A DNA stretch of 10,215 nucleotides from Alphaproteobacteria bacterium (GTDB lineage Bacteria > Pseudomonadota > Alphaproteobacteria > Rhodobacterales > Rhodobacteraceae), in contig JAUHZL010000063.1 in the NCBI GenBank assembly GCA_030425945.1, positions 1-10,215 of the forward strand, given 5' to 3'. A model generated the notes under the pieces. It saw only the letters and a list, made by a program, of their open reading frames with translations, was not told the origin of the DNA and made no database searches. Shown here piece by piece: positions 1 through 8,729 of the stretch. Every line of letters begins with the position of its first letter. Positions within the stretch are counted from its first letter, which is position 1. The translations under genes were made by a program, and so were the position numbers.

Positions 1-152
1 ACGATCCCGTCGCGCCCCTCGAAATGCGCGTAGACCGTCTGGCGCGACAGGTCGGCCTCGGCCGCGATGTCGGCCATCGACACGCGCCGGACCCCGTAGC
101 GGGCGAAGAGGCGGCTCGCGGCCTCGAGGATGCGGGTCTCGATCTCGGTCAT
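1..152 (-). CDS. TetR/AcrR-family transcriptional regulator, N-terminal part (cut by window edge)
   Basis: Fifty complete codons are visible, reading leftward out of the window. The translation begins MTEIETRILEAASRLFARYG and continues into a helix-turn-helix (VSMADIAAEADLSRQTVYAHF, about residues 24-44). The order of helix 1, the ARLF-RYG turn, the 'ADIAAEADLS' helix and the 'QTVYAHF' recognition helix is characteristic of the TetR DNA-binding domain. The ligand-binding domain lies outside the window, so the inducer is unknown. I chose the ATG at 150-152. An ATG at 160-162 is out of frame, and there is no strong Shine-Dalgarno. The gene is divergent from the molybdenum oxidoreductase genes with 128 bases between them, an arrangement in which TetR proteins commonly repress themselves and the neighbour. 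The TGTCAA repeats in that gap are the likely binding sites (inference). Confidence 0.88.
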   Translation of the reverse strand, partial: MTEIETRILEAASRLFARYGVRRVSMADIAAEADLSRQTVYAHFEGRDGI

Positions 153-163
153 GGCGTGCCATG

Positions 164-229
164 TTTACAAAGCGACAAGGTCTGTCAAGTTACAGGTTGA
201 CAAATGAGTGCCCAATGTCAACCTGTCAA
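164..229. promoter_or_regulatory. Candidate TetR operator: cluster of TGTCAA/TTGACA repeats in the divergent gap
   Basis: Seen directly: TGTCAA at 183-188, its reverse complement TTGACA at 197-202, and TGTCAA again at 216-221 and 224-229. A ninth-base-mismatched copy of the second site's surroundings (GTTTACAAA at 163-171 versus GTTGACAAA at 196-204) lies further left. Two symmetrical arrangements result. One is TGTCAA-N8-TTGACA at 183-202. The other is a perfect 11-bp inverted repeat, ACAGGTTGACA at 192-202 and TGTCAACCTGT at 216-226, separated by 13 bases. TetR-family dimers bind palindromes of this size, and the regulator gene is next door, so this is the probable operator. The promoters of both units must lie in 153-280. 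TTGACA copies resemble a -35 box, but I found no convincing -10 at 16-18 bases on either strand, so I do not call exact promoters. Confidence 0.6.
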
Positions 230-280
230 AGGATAACGCGGACGCGGCCTGCCCCGGTGCCGCCAGACAGGGACTGACCC

Positions 281-739
281 ATGCAGATCACGGTGAACGG
301 CATACCCCGCGAGGTGGACGCCTCGCCCGACACGCCCCTCCTCTGGGTGCTGCGCGACACGCTCGGGCTGACGGGCACGAAATACGGCTGCGGCGTCGCG
401 CAATGCGGGGCCTGCACCGTCCATATCGACGGCGAGGCGGTGCGCTCGTGCCAGGTCGCGGTGGGCGACCTCGAAGGCAACGTCACCACCATCGAAGGGC
501 TCGGCACCCCCGAAAGCCTGCACGCGGTGCAGGCGGCCTGGGTCGCGCACCAGGTGGCGCAATGCGGCTACTGCCAGTCGGGCCAGATCATGCAGGCCGC
601 CGCGCTGCTCGCCGCCACCCCGGACCCCAGCGACGACGAGATCGACGCGGCGATGTCGGGGAACCTCTGCCGCTGCGGCACCTACCCGCGCATCCGGGCC
701 GCCGTGAAGGCCGCCGCGCAGTCGATGCAGGAGACCTGA
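281..739 (+). CDS. (2Fe-2S)-binding small subunit of a xanthine oxidase-family molybdenum oxidoreductase (IorA-like)
   Basis: This 152-residue protein carries two [2Fe-2S] clusters that pass electrons from the molybdenum cofactor of the partner subunit. The N-terminal plant-ferredoxin-like fold has ligands C37, C42, C45 and C57 (pattern C-x4-C-x2-C-x11-C, in 'YGCGVAQCGACTV'). The C-terminal helical domain has C95-x2-C98 and C130-x-C132 ('QCGYCQSGQIM' and 'NLCRCGTYPRI'). All eight ligands are present, and the length is normal for a free-standing small subunit. The start is supported by AGGGA at 269-273, seven bases before the ATG. The large subunit begins one base after this gene's stop, so the two are surely co-translated. 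There is no signal peptide. In related enzymes the folded small subunit is exported bound to the Tat-tagged large subunit. The family is clear. The substrate (N-heterocycle such as isoquinoline, nicotinate, or an aldehyde) is not. Confidence 0.93.
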   Translation: MQITVNGIPREVDASPDTPLLWVLRDTLGLTGTKYGCGVAQCGACTVHIDGEAVRSCQVAVGDLEGNVTTIEGLGTPESLHAVQAAWVAHQVAQCGYCQSGQIMQAAALLAATPDPSDDEIDAAMSGNLCRCGTYPRIRAAVKAAAQSMQET

Positions 740-740
740 G

Positions 741-2981
741 ATGAGCCGTGCCGGAAAGATCGCCCGCCGGACCTTCCTGATCGGGGCCACCGCCATCGCG
801 GGCGGCGTCGCCTTCGGGGTGTGGCGCTACAAGACCCCCTACGCCAACCCGCTGGAGGCCGACCTGCCCGAGGGCGCGGCGGCGCTGACCCCCTATGTCC
901 TTGTCACGGCCGAGGGCATCACCCTGATCACGCCGCGCTCGGACCTCGGGCAAGGCGCCTACTCGGTGCAGGCCGCGCTGATCGCGGAGGAACTCGACGT
1001 CGACCTCGACCAGGTGACGGTCGATCCCGGCCCGCCCTCCGCCGCCTACTGGAACGGGGCGCTCGCGACCGAAGCGGGCGAGTTCATGGAGGCGGCGAAC
1101 GGCATTCCCGCCGCGGCGGCGGTGACGATCGCCTCGGCGGGCATGAAGTTCATCGGCATGCAGATCACCGGCGGCTCGACCACGGTGCCGGACGCCTATG
1201 TCAAGCTGAGGCAGGCGGGCGCGGTGGCGCGCGAGACGCTGAAGCGCGTCGTGGCGCAGGAGCGCGGTCTGTCGCGTGACGCGCTGCGGACGGCCCGCGG
1301 CGCGGTGATCCTGCCCGACGGGACCGAGATTCCCTACACCGCGCTGGCCGCTCAGGCCGCCACGGTCGACCCGGTCACCCACGTCGCGCTGCGCCCGGCC
1401 TCGGACTGGCGGCTTCTGGGCAAGCCGATGCAGCGGCTCGACATCCTCGCCAAGTCGACCGGCACCCAGGGCTACGGCATCGACCGGGTCGTGCCGGGCA
1501 TGAAGATCGCCACCATCCTGCTGAACCCGGCACAGGGCGGCGCGCTGAACGGCTACGACGCGTCCGAGGCGCTGGCGCTTCCCGGCGTCGAGGCCGTGGT
1601 GCCCGTGACCGGCGGGCTCGGCATCATCGCCCGCGACACCTGGACCGCCTTCAAGGCGAAGGACCTGATCGCCGCGGACTGGGGCCCGGCGCCCTTCCCC
1701 GCGACGATGGAGGGGCACTGGCAGGCGCTCGCCGACAGTTTCACCGAGGACAGCCTCGACTCGCGCCCGCGGGACGACGGCGATGTCGCGGCGGCACTGG
1801 CCGGAGGGGCTGCGGTCGAGGCCGAGTATCGTACGCCGTATCTCGCCCATGCGCCGCTGGAGCCGATCAGCGCCATCGTGCGCGTCGATGCCGACGCGGC
1901 CGAGGTCTGGACCGGCACCCAGATCCCGCGCTTCGTGCAGCAGAACGTCGGCCGGATCGCGGGCATCGCCCCGGAAAACGTGACGGTCCACGTCGAGTAC
2001 ATGGGCGGCAGCTTCGGACACCGCCTGGAGGACGAGGTCGTCAAGCAGGCCGCCGAGATCGCGGCCCAGATGAAGGGCACGCCGGTCAAGCTGATCTACA
2101 GCCGCGAGGAGGACATGATGCATGACTTCCCGCGCCAGATCGCCATGGCCCGCGCGCGCGGCACCGTGAAGGACGGCCGGGTCGAGGCGCTCGACCTGTC
2201 GATCGCCATGCCCTCGGTGATGGGGTCGCAGATGGGCCGGCAGGGCCTGTCGGTGCCCGGCCCGGACAGCCAGATCGTGGCGGGCGCGTTCGAACAGCCC
2301 TTCGCGATCCCGCACCAGCGGATCACCGGCTACCGCGCGCCCGAGCTTGCGCCGATCTCGTCCTGGCGCTCGGTCGGGGCCTCCTCGAACGGGTTCTTCT
2401 ACAACGCGGCGCTCGACGAGCTGATCCATGCCGCCGGGGCCGACCCGCTGGAAGAGCGGCTGCGGCTGGCCAGCGATCCGCTGGCGCGCGGCGTGCTGGA
2501 GGCGGTCGCAGAGATGTCGGACTGGCAGGGTCCGCTCGGCAACAGGCGCGGGCGCGGGGTGGCGATGACGCGGTCCTTCGGCGTTCACACCGCCGAGGTG
2601 GTCGAGGTCACGGCGACCGACGGCGGCATCCGGATCGACCGGGTCTGGGTCGCGGCGGAGGTGGGCCGGGTGCTCGACCCGGTGAACTTCGAGAACCTCG
2701 TCGCGGGCGGCGTGATCTGGGGCCTCGGCCACGCGATCAACTGCGAGATCACCTATGCCGACGGGATTGCCGAGCAGGACAACTTCTATGCCTTCGAGGG
2801 GATGCGGCTCTACCAGTGCCCCGAGATCACGGTGCGCGGGGTCGGGAGCGGCGACCGGGTCCATGGCATCGGCGAGCCCCCTGTCCCGCCGGCCGCCCCG
2901 GCGCTGGCGGGCGCGATCTTCGCGGCGACCGGCACCCGGCTGCGCGAGATGCCGTTCAACCGCTTCGTCGATTTCGTCTGA
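741..2981 (+). CDS. Molybdopterin-binding large subunit, xanthine oxidase family (IorB-like), Tat-exported
   Basis: A 746-residue catalytic subunit that would hydroxylate an N-heterocycle or oxidise an aldehyde at a molybdenum-cytosine-dinucleotide-type cofactor. The N-terminus has a twin-arginine motif (A8-R9-R10-T11-F12-L13) followed by a hydrophobic stretch to about residue 27. This indicates folded export by Tat. No clean A-x-A cleavage site is visible, so it may stay membrane-anchored. Family motifs follow: 'DLGQGAYS' (68-75), 'YLAHAPLEP' (367-375), 'WTGTQIPRF' (390-398), 'MGGSFGHRLEDEV' (421-433), 'SWRSVGASSNGFFYN', and near the end 'GIGEPPVPPAAPA', where E712 matches the catalytic glutamate of the family. 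AGGAG at 729-733 precedes the ATG by seven bases. There is no cytochrome or FAD domain, and neither gene is adjacent in the window, so the electron acceptor is unknown. IorB of isoquinoline 1-oxidoreductase is the closest recognised type. The substrate is not determined. Confidence 0.92.
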   Translation: MSRAGKIARRTFLIGATAIAGGVAFGVWRYKTPYANPLEADLPEGAAALTPYVLVTAEGITLITPRSDLGQGAYSVQAALIAEELDVDLDQVTVDPGPPSAAYWNGALATEAGEFMEAANGIPAAAAVTIASAGMKFIGMQITGGSTTVPDAYVKLRQAGAVARETLKRVVAQERGLSRDALRTARGAVILPDGTEIPYTALAAQAATVDPVTHVALRPASDWRLLGKPMQRLDILAKSTGTQGYGIDRVVPGMKIATILLNPAQGGALNGYDASEALALPGVEAVVPVTGGLGIIARDTWTAFKAKDLIAADWGPAPFPATMEGHWQALADSFTEDSLDSRPRDDGDVAAALAGGAAVEAEYRTPYLAHAPLEPISAIVRVDADAAEVWTGTQIPRFVQQNVGRIAGIAPENVTVHVEYMGGSFGHRLEDEVVKQAAEIAAQMKGTPVKLIYSREEDMMHDFPRQIAMARARGTVKDGRVEALDLSIAMPSVMGSQMGRQGLSVPGPDSQIVAGAFEQPFAIPHQRITGYRAPELAPISSWRSVGASSNGFFYNAALDELIHAAGADPLEERLRLASDPLARGVLEAVAEMSDWQGPLGNRRGRGVAMTRSFGVHTAEVVEVTATDGGIRIDRVWVAAEVGRVLDPVNFENLVAGGVIWGLGHAINCEITYADGIAEQDNFYAFEGMRLYQCPEITVRGVGSGDRVHGIGEPPVPPAAPALAGAIFAATGTRLREMPFNRFVDFV

Positions 2982-2996
2982 GGGGCGCGCCGCCCC

Positions 2997-3000
<4 letters not shown>
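2978..3000. terminator. Shared hairpin between convergent operons, possible bidirectional terminator
   Basis: The sequence is a perfect 10-bp inverted repeat, CTGAGGGGCG and CGCCCCTCAG, around a 3-base CGC loop. It contains the TGA stop of the rightward large-subunit gene (2979-2981) in its left arm and the stop of the leftward amylosucrase gene (2997-2999) in its right arm. The two coding regions are only 15 bases apart. The stem is very GC-rich and would form in both transcripts, as expected of a bidirectional terminator or a 3'-end-protecting hairpin. Neither side carries a T tract, so intrinsic termination by the classical mechanism is uncertain. Confidence 0.55.
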
Positions 3001-4877
<1,877 letters not shown>

Positions 4878-4886
4878 GGGCGGCAT

Positions 4887-4890
4887 CTCC
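4887..4890 (-). promoter_or_regulatory. Ribosome binding site that decides the amylosucrase-gene start
   Basis: On the minus strand GGAG lies nine bases before the ATG at 4877-4875 but immediately abuts the upstream in-frame ATG at 4886-4884. The spacing favours the inner start, giving a protein three residues shorter (626 instead of 629). Confidence 0.5.
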
Positions 4891-4965
4891 GTGGCCGGAC
4901 GTCAGGACCGCCGCCGGGTCGGCCGGACCGGGGCGGGAAGGCGGGACAGGCGCGGCGAGGCGCGC

Positions 4966-6600
4966 TCAGGTGATCACGTCGGGCGCGGTCCGCCCGGTGT
5001 GCCCGGGGATGTCGGCCAGCGCATGGGCGGCGCGGATGATCGGGGCGAGCGCCTCCTGCGGGTCGAGGTCCAGATCCCCCGGCCCCGGCACGTAGCGCTC
5101 GAGGTAGACTCGCAGCGTCGCCCCCGAGGTGCCGGTGCCCGACAGCCGCAGCACGATGCGCGCGCCGTCCTCGAAGACGATCCGCACCCCCTGCCCGGTC
5201 GAGACCGAGCCGTCGACCGGGTCGGTATAGGCGAAGTCGTCAGCGCTGGCCACGGCGCGGCCCTCGTGCTCGGCGCCCGGCAGGTCGGCAAGCCGGGCGC
5301 GCAGGGCGGTCATCATGGCGTCGGCCTTCGCGGTCTCGATCGCCTCGAAATCGTGGCGGCTGTAGTAGTTGCGCCCGTAGCGGTGCCAGTGGTCGGACAG
5401 GATCTCGGCCACGCCCTGCCCGCGCGCGGCGAGGATGTTCAGCCACAGCAGCACCGCCCAGAGCCCGTCCTTCTCGCGGACATGGTCCGAGCCGGTGCCG
5501 AAGCTCTCTTCGCCGCAGAGCGTCGCGCGGCCCGCGTCGAGCAGGTTGCCGAAGAACTTCCAGCCAGTCGGCGTCTCGTAGGCGGCAAGGCCCATCGCCT
5601 GCGCCACCCGGTCGGCCGCGGCCGAGGTCGGCATCGACCGCGCCACCCCCTTCAGGCCCGCGGCATAGCCCGGTGCGAGATGCGCGTTCGCCACCAGCAC
5701 GGCGAGGCTGTCGGACGGGCTGACGTAGGTGCCGCGCCCGACGATCATGTTGCGGTCGCCGTCGCCGTCCGAGGCGGCGCCGAACTCGGGCGCGTCGGGC
5801 CCCATCATCAGGTCCATCAGCTCATGCGCCCAGGTCGGGTTGGGATCGGGGTGCATGCCCCCGAAATCGGGCAGCGGCGTGCCATGCACCACGGTCCCCG
5901 CCGGGAAGCCGAGGCGGCGTTCGAGGATCTCGGTCGCGTAGGGGCCGGTGATCGCGCACATCGCGTCGAAGCGCATGGAAAATCCGCCCTCGCGCAGCGC
6001 GCGGATCGCGCAGAAGTCGAAGAGCCGTTCCATCAGCGCTGCATAATCCGCGACCGGATCGACGACCTCGACGGTCATGTCGCCGAGGCGCACCTCGCCG
6101 AGGGCCGAAAGGTCGATATCCGGCGTCTCCAGCGTGCGGTAGGCGGTGAGGCCCCGCGTGGCGGCGTGGATCGCCTCGGTCACGCCCTCCGGCGCGGGGC
6201 CGCCGTTGGGGGTGTTGAACTTCAGGCCGAAATCCTCGTCCGGGCCGCCGGGGTTGTGGCTGGCCGACAGGATCAGCCCGCCATCCGTCCCCCGCAGCCG
6301 GATCAGGTGCGAGGCGGCGGGCGTCGACAGCAGCGCCCCCTGCCCCACGATGACCCGCGCCGCCCCGTTGGCGGCGGCCATGCGCAGGATCGTCTGCGAC
6401 GCGCGGTCGTTGAAGTAGCGCCCGTCGCCGCCCAGCACGAAGGTCTTGCCCGCCGCGCCGCCGATGGCGTCGAAGATCGCCTGCACGAAGTTCTCGAGGT
6501 AGCCCGGTTCCATGAACACGCGGGTCTTCTTGCGCAGGCCCGAGGTGCCGGGTTTCTGGCCCTCGATGGGACGGGTCGGAACGGTCAGGGGCGCGGTCAT
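4966..6600 (-). CDS. pgm: Phosphoglucomutase (alpha-D-glucose phosphate-specific)
   Basis: Interconverts glucose 1-phosphate and glucose 6-phosphate in the cytoplasm, linking glycogen to central metabolism. The 544-residue length fits the PGM1-type alpha-phosphohexomutases (about 545-560). The N-terminal 'GQKPGTSGLRKK' signature is at 14-25. The phosphoserine loop 'SASHNPGG' is at 112-119, with S114 the phosphorylated serine. The metal loop 'DGDGDR' is at 278-283 (D278, D280, D282), the sugar-binding loop 'GEESFG' at 363-368, and the phosphate-binding loop 'RLSGTGTSG' at 485-493. All four functional loops are intact. AGGAG at 6608-6612 precedes the ATG by seven bases, and ATGA at 6600-6597 overlaps this start with the glgX stop. 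The same frame stays open upstream through glgX by chance, so a much longer reading is possible on paper. The Shine-Dalgarno and the conserved N-terminus fix the start here. Confidence 0.96.
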   Translation of the reverse strand: MTAPLTVPTRPIEGQKPGTSGLRKKTRVFMEPGYLENFVQAIFDAIGGAAGKTFVLGGDGRYFNDRASQTILRMAAANGAARVIVGQGALLSTPAASHLIRLRGTDGGLILSASHNPGGPDEDFGLKFNTPNGGPAPEGVTEAIHAATRGLTAYRTLETPDIDLSALGEVRLGDMTVEVVDPVADYAALMERLFDFCAIRALREGGFSMRFDAMCAITGPYATEILERRLGFPAGTVVHGTPLPDFGGMHPDPNPTWAHELMDLMMGPDAPEFGAASDGDGDRNMIVGRGTYVSPSDSLAVLVANAHLAPGYAAGLKGVARSMPTSAAADRVAQAMGLAAYETPTGWKFFGNLLDAGRATLCGEESFGTGSDHVREKDGLWAVLLWLNILAARGQGVAEILSDHWHRYGRNYYSRHDFEAIETAKADAMMTALRARLADLPGAEHEGRAVASADDFAYTDPVDGSVSTGQGVRIVFEDGARIVLRLSGTGTSGATLRVYLERYVPGPGDLDLDPQEALAPIIRAAHALADIPGHTGRTAPDVIT

Positions 6601-8729
6601 CGGGTGTCTCCTGTCGGCTGGTGCGCGAAGACCAGAACGGCGCTGGCCGGCACGGGCACGCGGGGGGCGCGCACCGGGGTCTCGGGCGCGTCCGGGCGGG
6701 TGGTGTCGAGAAGGCAGGTCCAGCCGGGCGCGCCGCACTCGGGCAGCACCGCCTCGGTCGCGGGACCGGCGTTGAAGATCAGGTAGAGGGTCTCGCCGCA
6801 ATCGGCCTCGGCCGGGGTCTCGGCTGCGGTGCGCAGCTCGACGCAGATCGCCCGCGCGCCGGGATCGTCCCAGTAGGCCGCCTCCGGCACCGCGCCCGAG
6901 GGCAGCCGCCAGACCACGTCCGGCCGACCGTCGCGGGGGCGCGGACGGGCGTGCAGGAAGCGGCGCTGGCGCAGCACGGGATGGGCGCGGCGCAGCGCCG
7001 TCAGCCGGGCGACGAAGGCGGCAAGCCCGGTGTCCGGGCTGGCCCAGTCGACCCAGCCGGTGGCGTTGTCCTGCGCATAGGCGTTGTTGTTGCCGCCCTG
7101 CGAATTGCCGATCTCGTCGCCTGCCAGCAGCATCGGCGTGCCCTGGCTGAGGAACACCGAGGCCAGCAGGTTGCGCTTGCGCAGCGCGCGCGCGGCGCGG
7201 ATCGCTGGATCGTCGCTGGGGCCTTCGGTGCCGAAGTTGTCGGAATGGTTGCTGTCGGTGCCGTCGCGGTTGTCCTCGCCATTGGCCGCGTTGTGCTTCG
7301 TGGCGTAGCTGACGAGGTCCTCCAGCGTGAAGCCGTCGTGGACGGTGACGAAGTTGATCGAACTGGTCGCGGGCCGTCCCCGGTGGTCGAAGCGCTCGGC
7401 CGAGCCCAGAAGACGCTTGGCGAGGTCCGGCAGCAGCCCCGCATCGCCGCGCCAGTAGCGGCGCAGCCCGTCGCGGAAGCGGTCGTTGTATTCGAGGAAC
7501 GGATGCGGGAAGCCGCCGAGCTGGTAGCCGCCGGGCCCGAGGTCCCAGGGCTCGGCGATCAGCTTTACCCGGCCCAGCACCGGGTCCTGCCGCAGCGCAT
7601 CGAGGAAGCCGCCCTGCGGGTCGAAGCCCTGCACCTCGCGGCCCAGCGTGGTGGCCAGATCGAAGCGGAACCCGTCGACATGCATGGTCTCGACCCAGTA
7701 CCGCAGGCTGTCGAGCACCATCCGCAGCACCATCGGGTGCGCCACGTTCAGCGTGTTGCCGGTTCCGGTGTCGTTGACGTAGTAGCGCCCGCCGCCGGTC
7801 AGCCGGTAGTAGCTGGCGTTGTCGATGCCCCGGAAACACAGGGTCGGCCCCAGCTCGTCGCCCTCGCCGGTGTGGTTGTAGACCACGTCGAGGATCACCT
7901 CGATCCCGGCGGCATGGAAGCGGCGCACCATGGTCTGGAACTCGCGGATCGCGTCCTCGGCCATGTAGCGCGGCTCGGGCGCGAAGAAGCCGACCGACTG
8001 GTAGCCCCAGTGGTTGCGCAACCCGCGCTGCACGAGGAACCGGTCGTCGAGAAAGGCGTGCACCGGCATCACCTGCACGGTGGTCACCCCGAGCCGGGTC
8101 AGGTGGTCGAGCATCGGATCGGAGGACATCCCGAGGTAGGTTCCGCGCCAGCCCGGCGGGACCAGCGGGTGCCGGGCGGTCAGGCCCTTCACATGCGCCT
8201 CGTAGAGCACGGTTTGCGCAGGCGGCACCTGCGGCGGGCGGTCGTTGCCCCAGGCGAAGGTCGGATCGGCCACCACCGATTTCGGCACCGCGAAGGCGCT
8301 GTCGCGGGTGTCGAAGCCCAGGTCGGCCCGCGCCGCGCCGACCCGGTAACCCATCACCGCGTCCGACCATTTCAGCGCGCCGTGCAACTGCTTGGCATAG
8401 GGGTCGATCAGCAGCTTGTTCGGGTTGAAGCGGTGGCCCGCCTCGGGGGCATAGGGGCCGTGCACCCGGTAGCCGTATTTTGCCCCCGGCGTCAGGCCCG
8501 CGACATGGACGTGCCAGATCTCGCCGTCGCGCTCGGTCAGCGGGATGCGGGCGATCTCGCGGCGGCCGTCGTCGGAGAAGAGGCACAGCTCGACCCGTTC
8601 GGCATGGGCCGAGAACAACGCGAAGTTGACCCCCTCGCCGTCGAACTCGGCGCCGAGCGGGTACGAGCGCCCGGCGGCGACGCGCAGGTGCGGCAGGCGC
8701 CGGGGCAGCGTCCGGTCGGGACCCGTCAC
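6597..8729 (-). CDS. glgX: Glycogen debranching enzyme GlgX (GH13, isoamylase type)
   Basis: Hydrolyses alpha-1,6 branches, typically the short stubs left by glycogen phosphorylase, releasing malto-oligosaccharides. The 710 residues comprise a CBM48/isoamylase N-terminal domain (about 20-115, with 'YPLGAEFDGEGVNFALFSAHAE' and 'KYGYRVHGPYAPEAGHRFNP'), a GH13 barrel and a C-terminal beta domain. Active-site residues are D357 ('GFRFDLAT'), E393 ('LIAEPWD') and D465 ('VTVHDGFTLED'). 'DVVYNHTGEGDELGPT' (281-296) is the conserved region I, and 'GDEIGNSQGGNNNAYAQDN' is typical of GlgX. It is somewhat longer than the E. coli enzyme (657). The start is a GTG at 8729-8727 that overlaps the glgA stop as GTGA. 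No good Shine-Dalgarno precedes it, so initiation probably depends on ribosomes finishing glgA (inference). TreX-type isoamylase is the alternative, but the glycogen context favours GlgX. Confidence 0.95.
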   Translation of the reverse strand: MTGPDRTLPRRLPHLRVAAGRSYPLGAEFDGEGVNFALFSAHAERVELCLFSDDGRREIARIPLTERDGEIWHVHVAGLTPGAKYGYRVHGPYAPEAGHRFNPNKLLIDPYAKQLHGALKWSDAVMGYRVGAARADLGFDTRDSAFAVPKSVVADPTFAWGNDRPPQVPPAQTVLYEAHVKGLTARHPLVPPGWRGTYLGMSSDPMLDHLTRLGVTTVQVMPVHAFLDDRFLVQRGLRNHWGYQSVGFFAPEPRYMAEDAIREFQTMVRRFHAAGIEVILDVVYNHTGEGDELGPTLCFRGIDNASYYRLTGGGRYYVNDTGTGNTLNVAHPMVLRMVLDSLRYWVETMHVDGFRFDLATTLGREVQGFDPQGGFLDALRQDPVLGRVKLIAEPWDLGPGGYQLGGFPHPFLEYNDRFRDGLRRYWRGDAGLLPDLAKRLLGSAERFDHRGRPATSSINFVTVHDGFTLEDLVSYATKHNAANGEDNRDGTDSNHSDNFGTEGPSDDPAIRAARALRKRNLLASVFLSQGTPMLLAGDEIGNSQGGNNNAYAQDNATGWVDWASPDTGLAAFVARLTALRRAHPVLRQRRFLHARPRPRDGRPDVVWRLPSGAVPEAAYWDDPGARAICVELRTAAETPAEADCGETLYLIFNAGPATEAVLPECGAPGWTCLLDTTRPDAPETPVRAPRVPVPASAVLVFAHQPTGDTR

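Noticed and set aside
197..202. TTGACA as a -35 promoter box for the rightward operon
   Set aside because: At 16-18 bases downstream there is no acceptable -10 hexamer (AACCTG-like sequence instead). The hexamer is better explained as one of the repeated operator half-sites.
204..236. A short plus-strand frame MSAQCQPVKG that could be a leader peptide before the oxidoreductase operon
   Set aside because: It sits inside the TGTCAA array, has only a weak AGG upstream, has no run of regulatory codons, and there is no attenuator-like hairpin following.
588..2864. A 758-codon open frame on the minus strand opposite the molybdenum large-subunit gene
   Set aside because: It is rich in Arg, Asp, His and Gly with no recognisable domain, and lies wholly antisense to a gene with clear family motifs. 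This is the usual by-product of GC-rich third-codon positions.
4914..4931. An imperfect inverted repeat (CCGGGTC ... GGACCGG) between pgm and the amylosucrase gene
   Set aside because: It is short and mismatched in sequence made almost only of G and C, where such repeats are frequent by chance, and it has no T tract.
4966..8586. A continuous 1206-codon minus-strand frame suggesting a GlgX-Pgm fusion
   Set aside because: Only the last 544 codons are Pgm. The upstream portion is glgX DNA read in the wrong frame, while true GlgX is in another frame and ends in an ATGA overlap with the pgm start.
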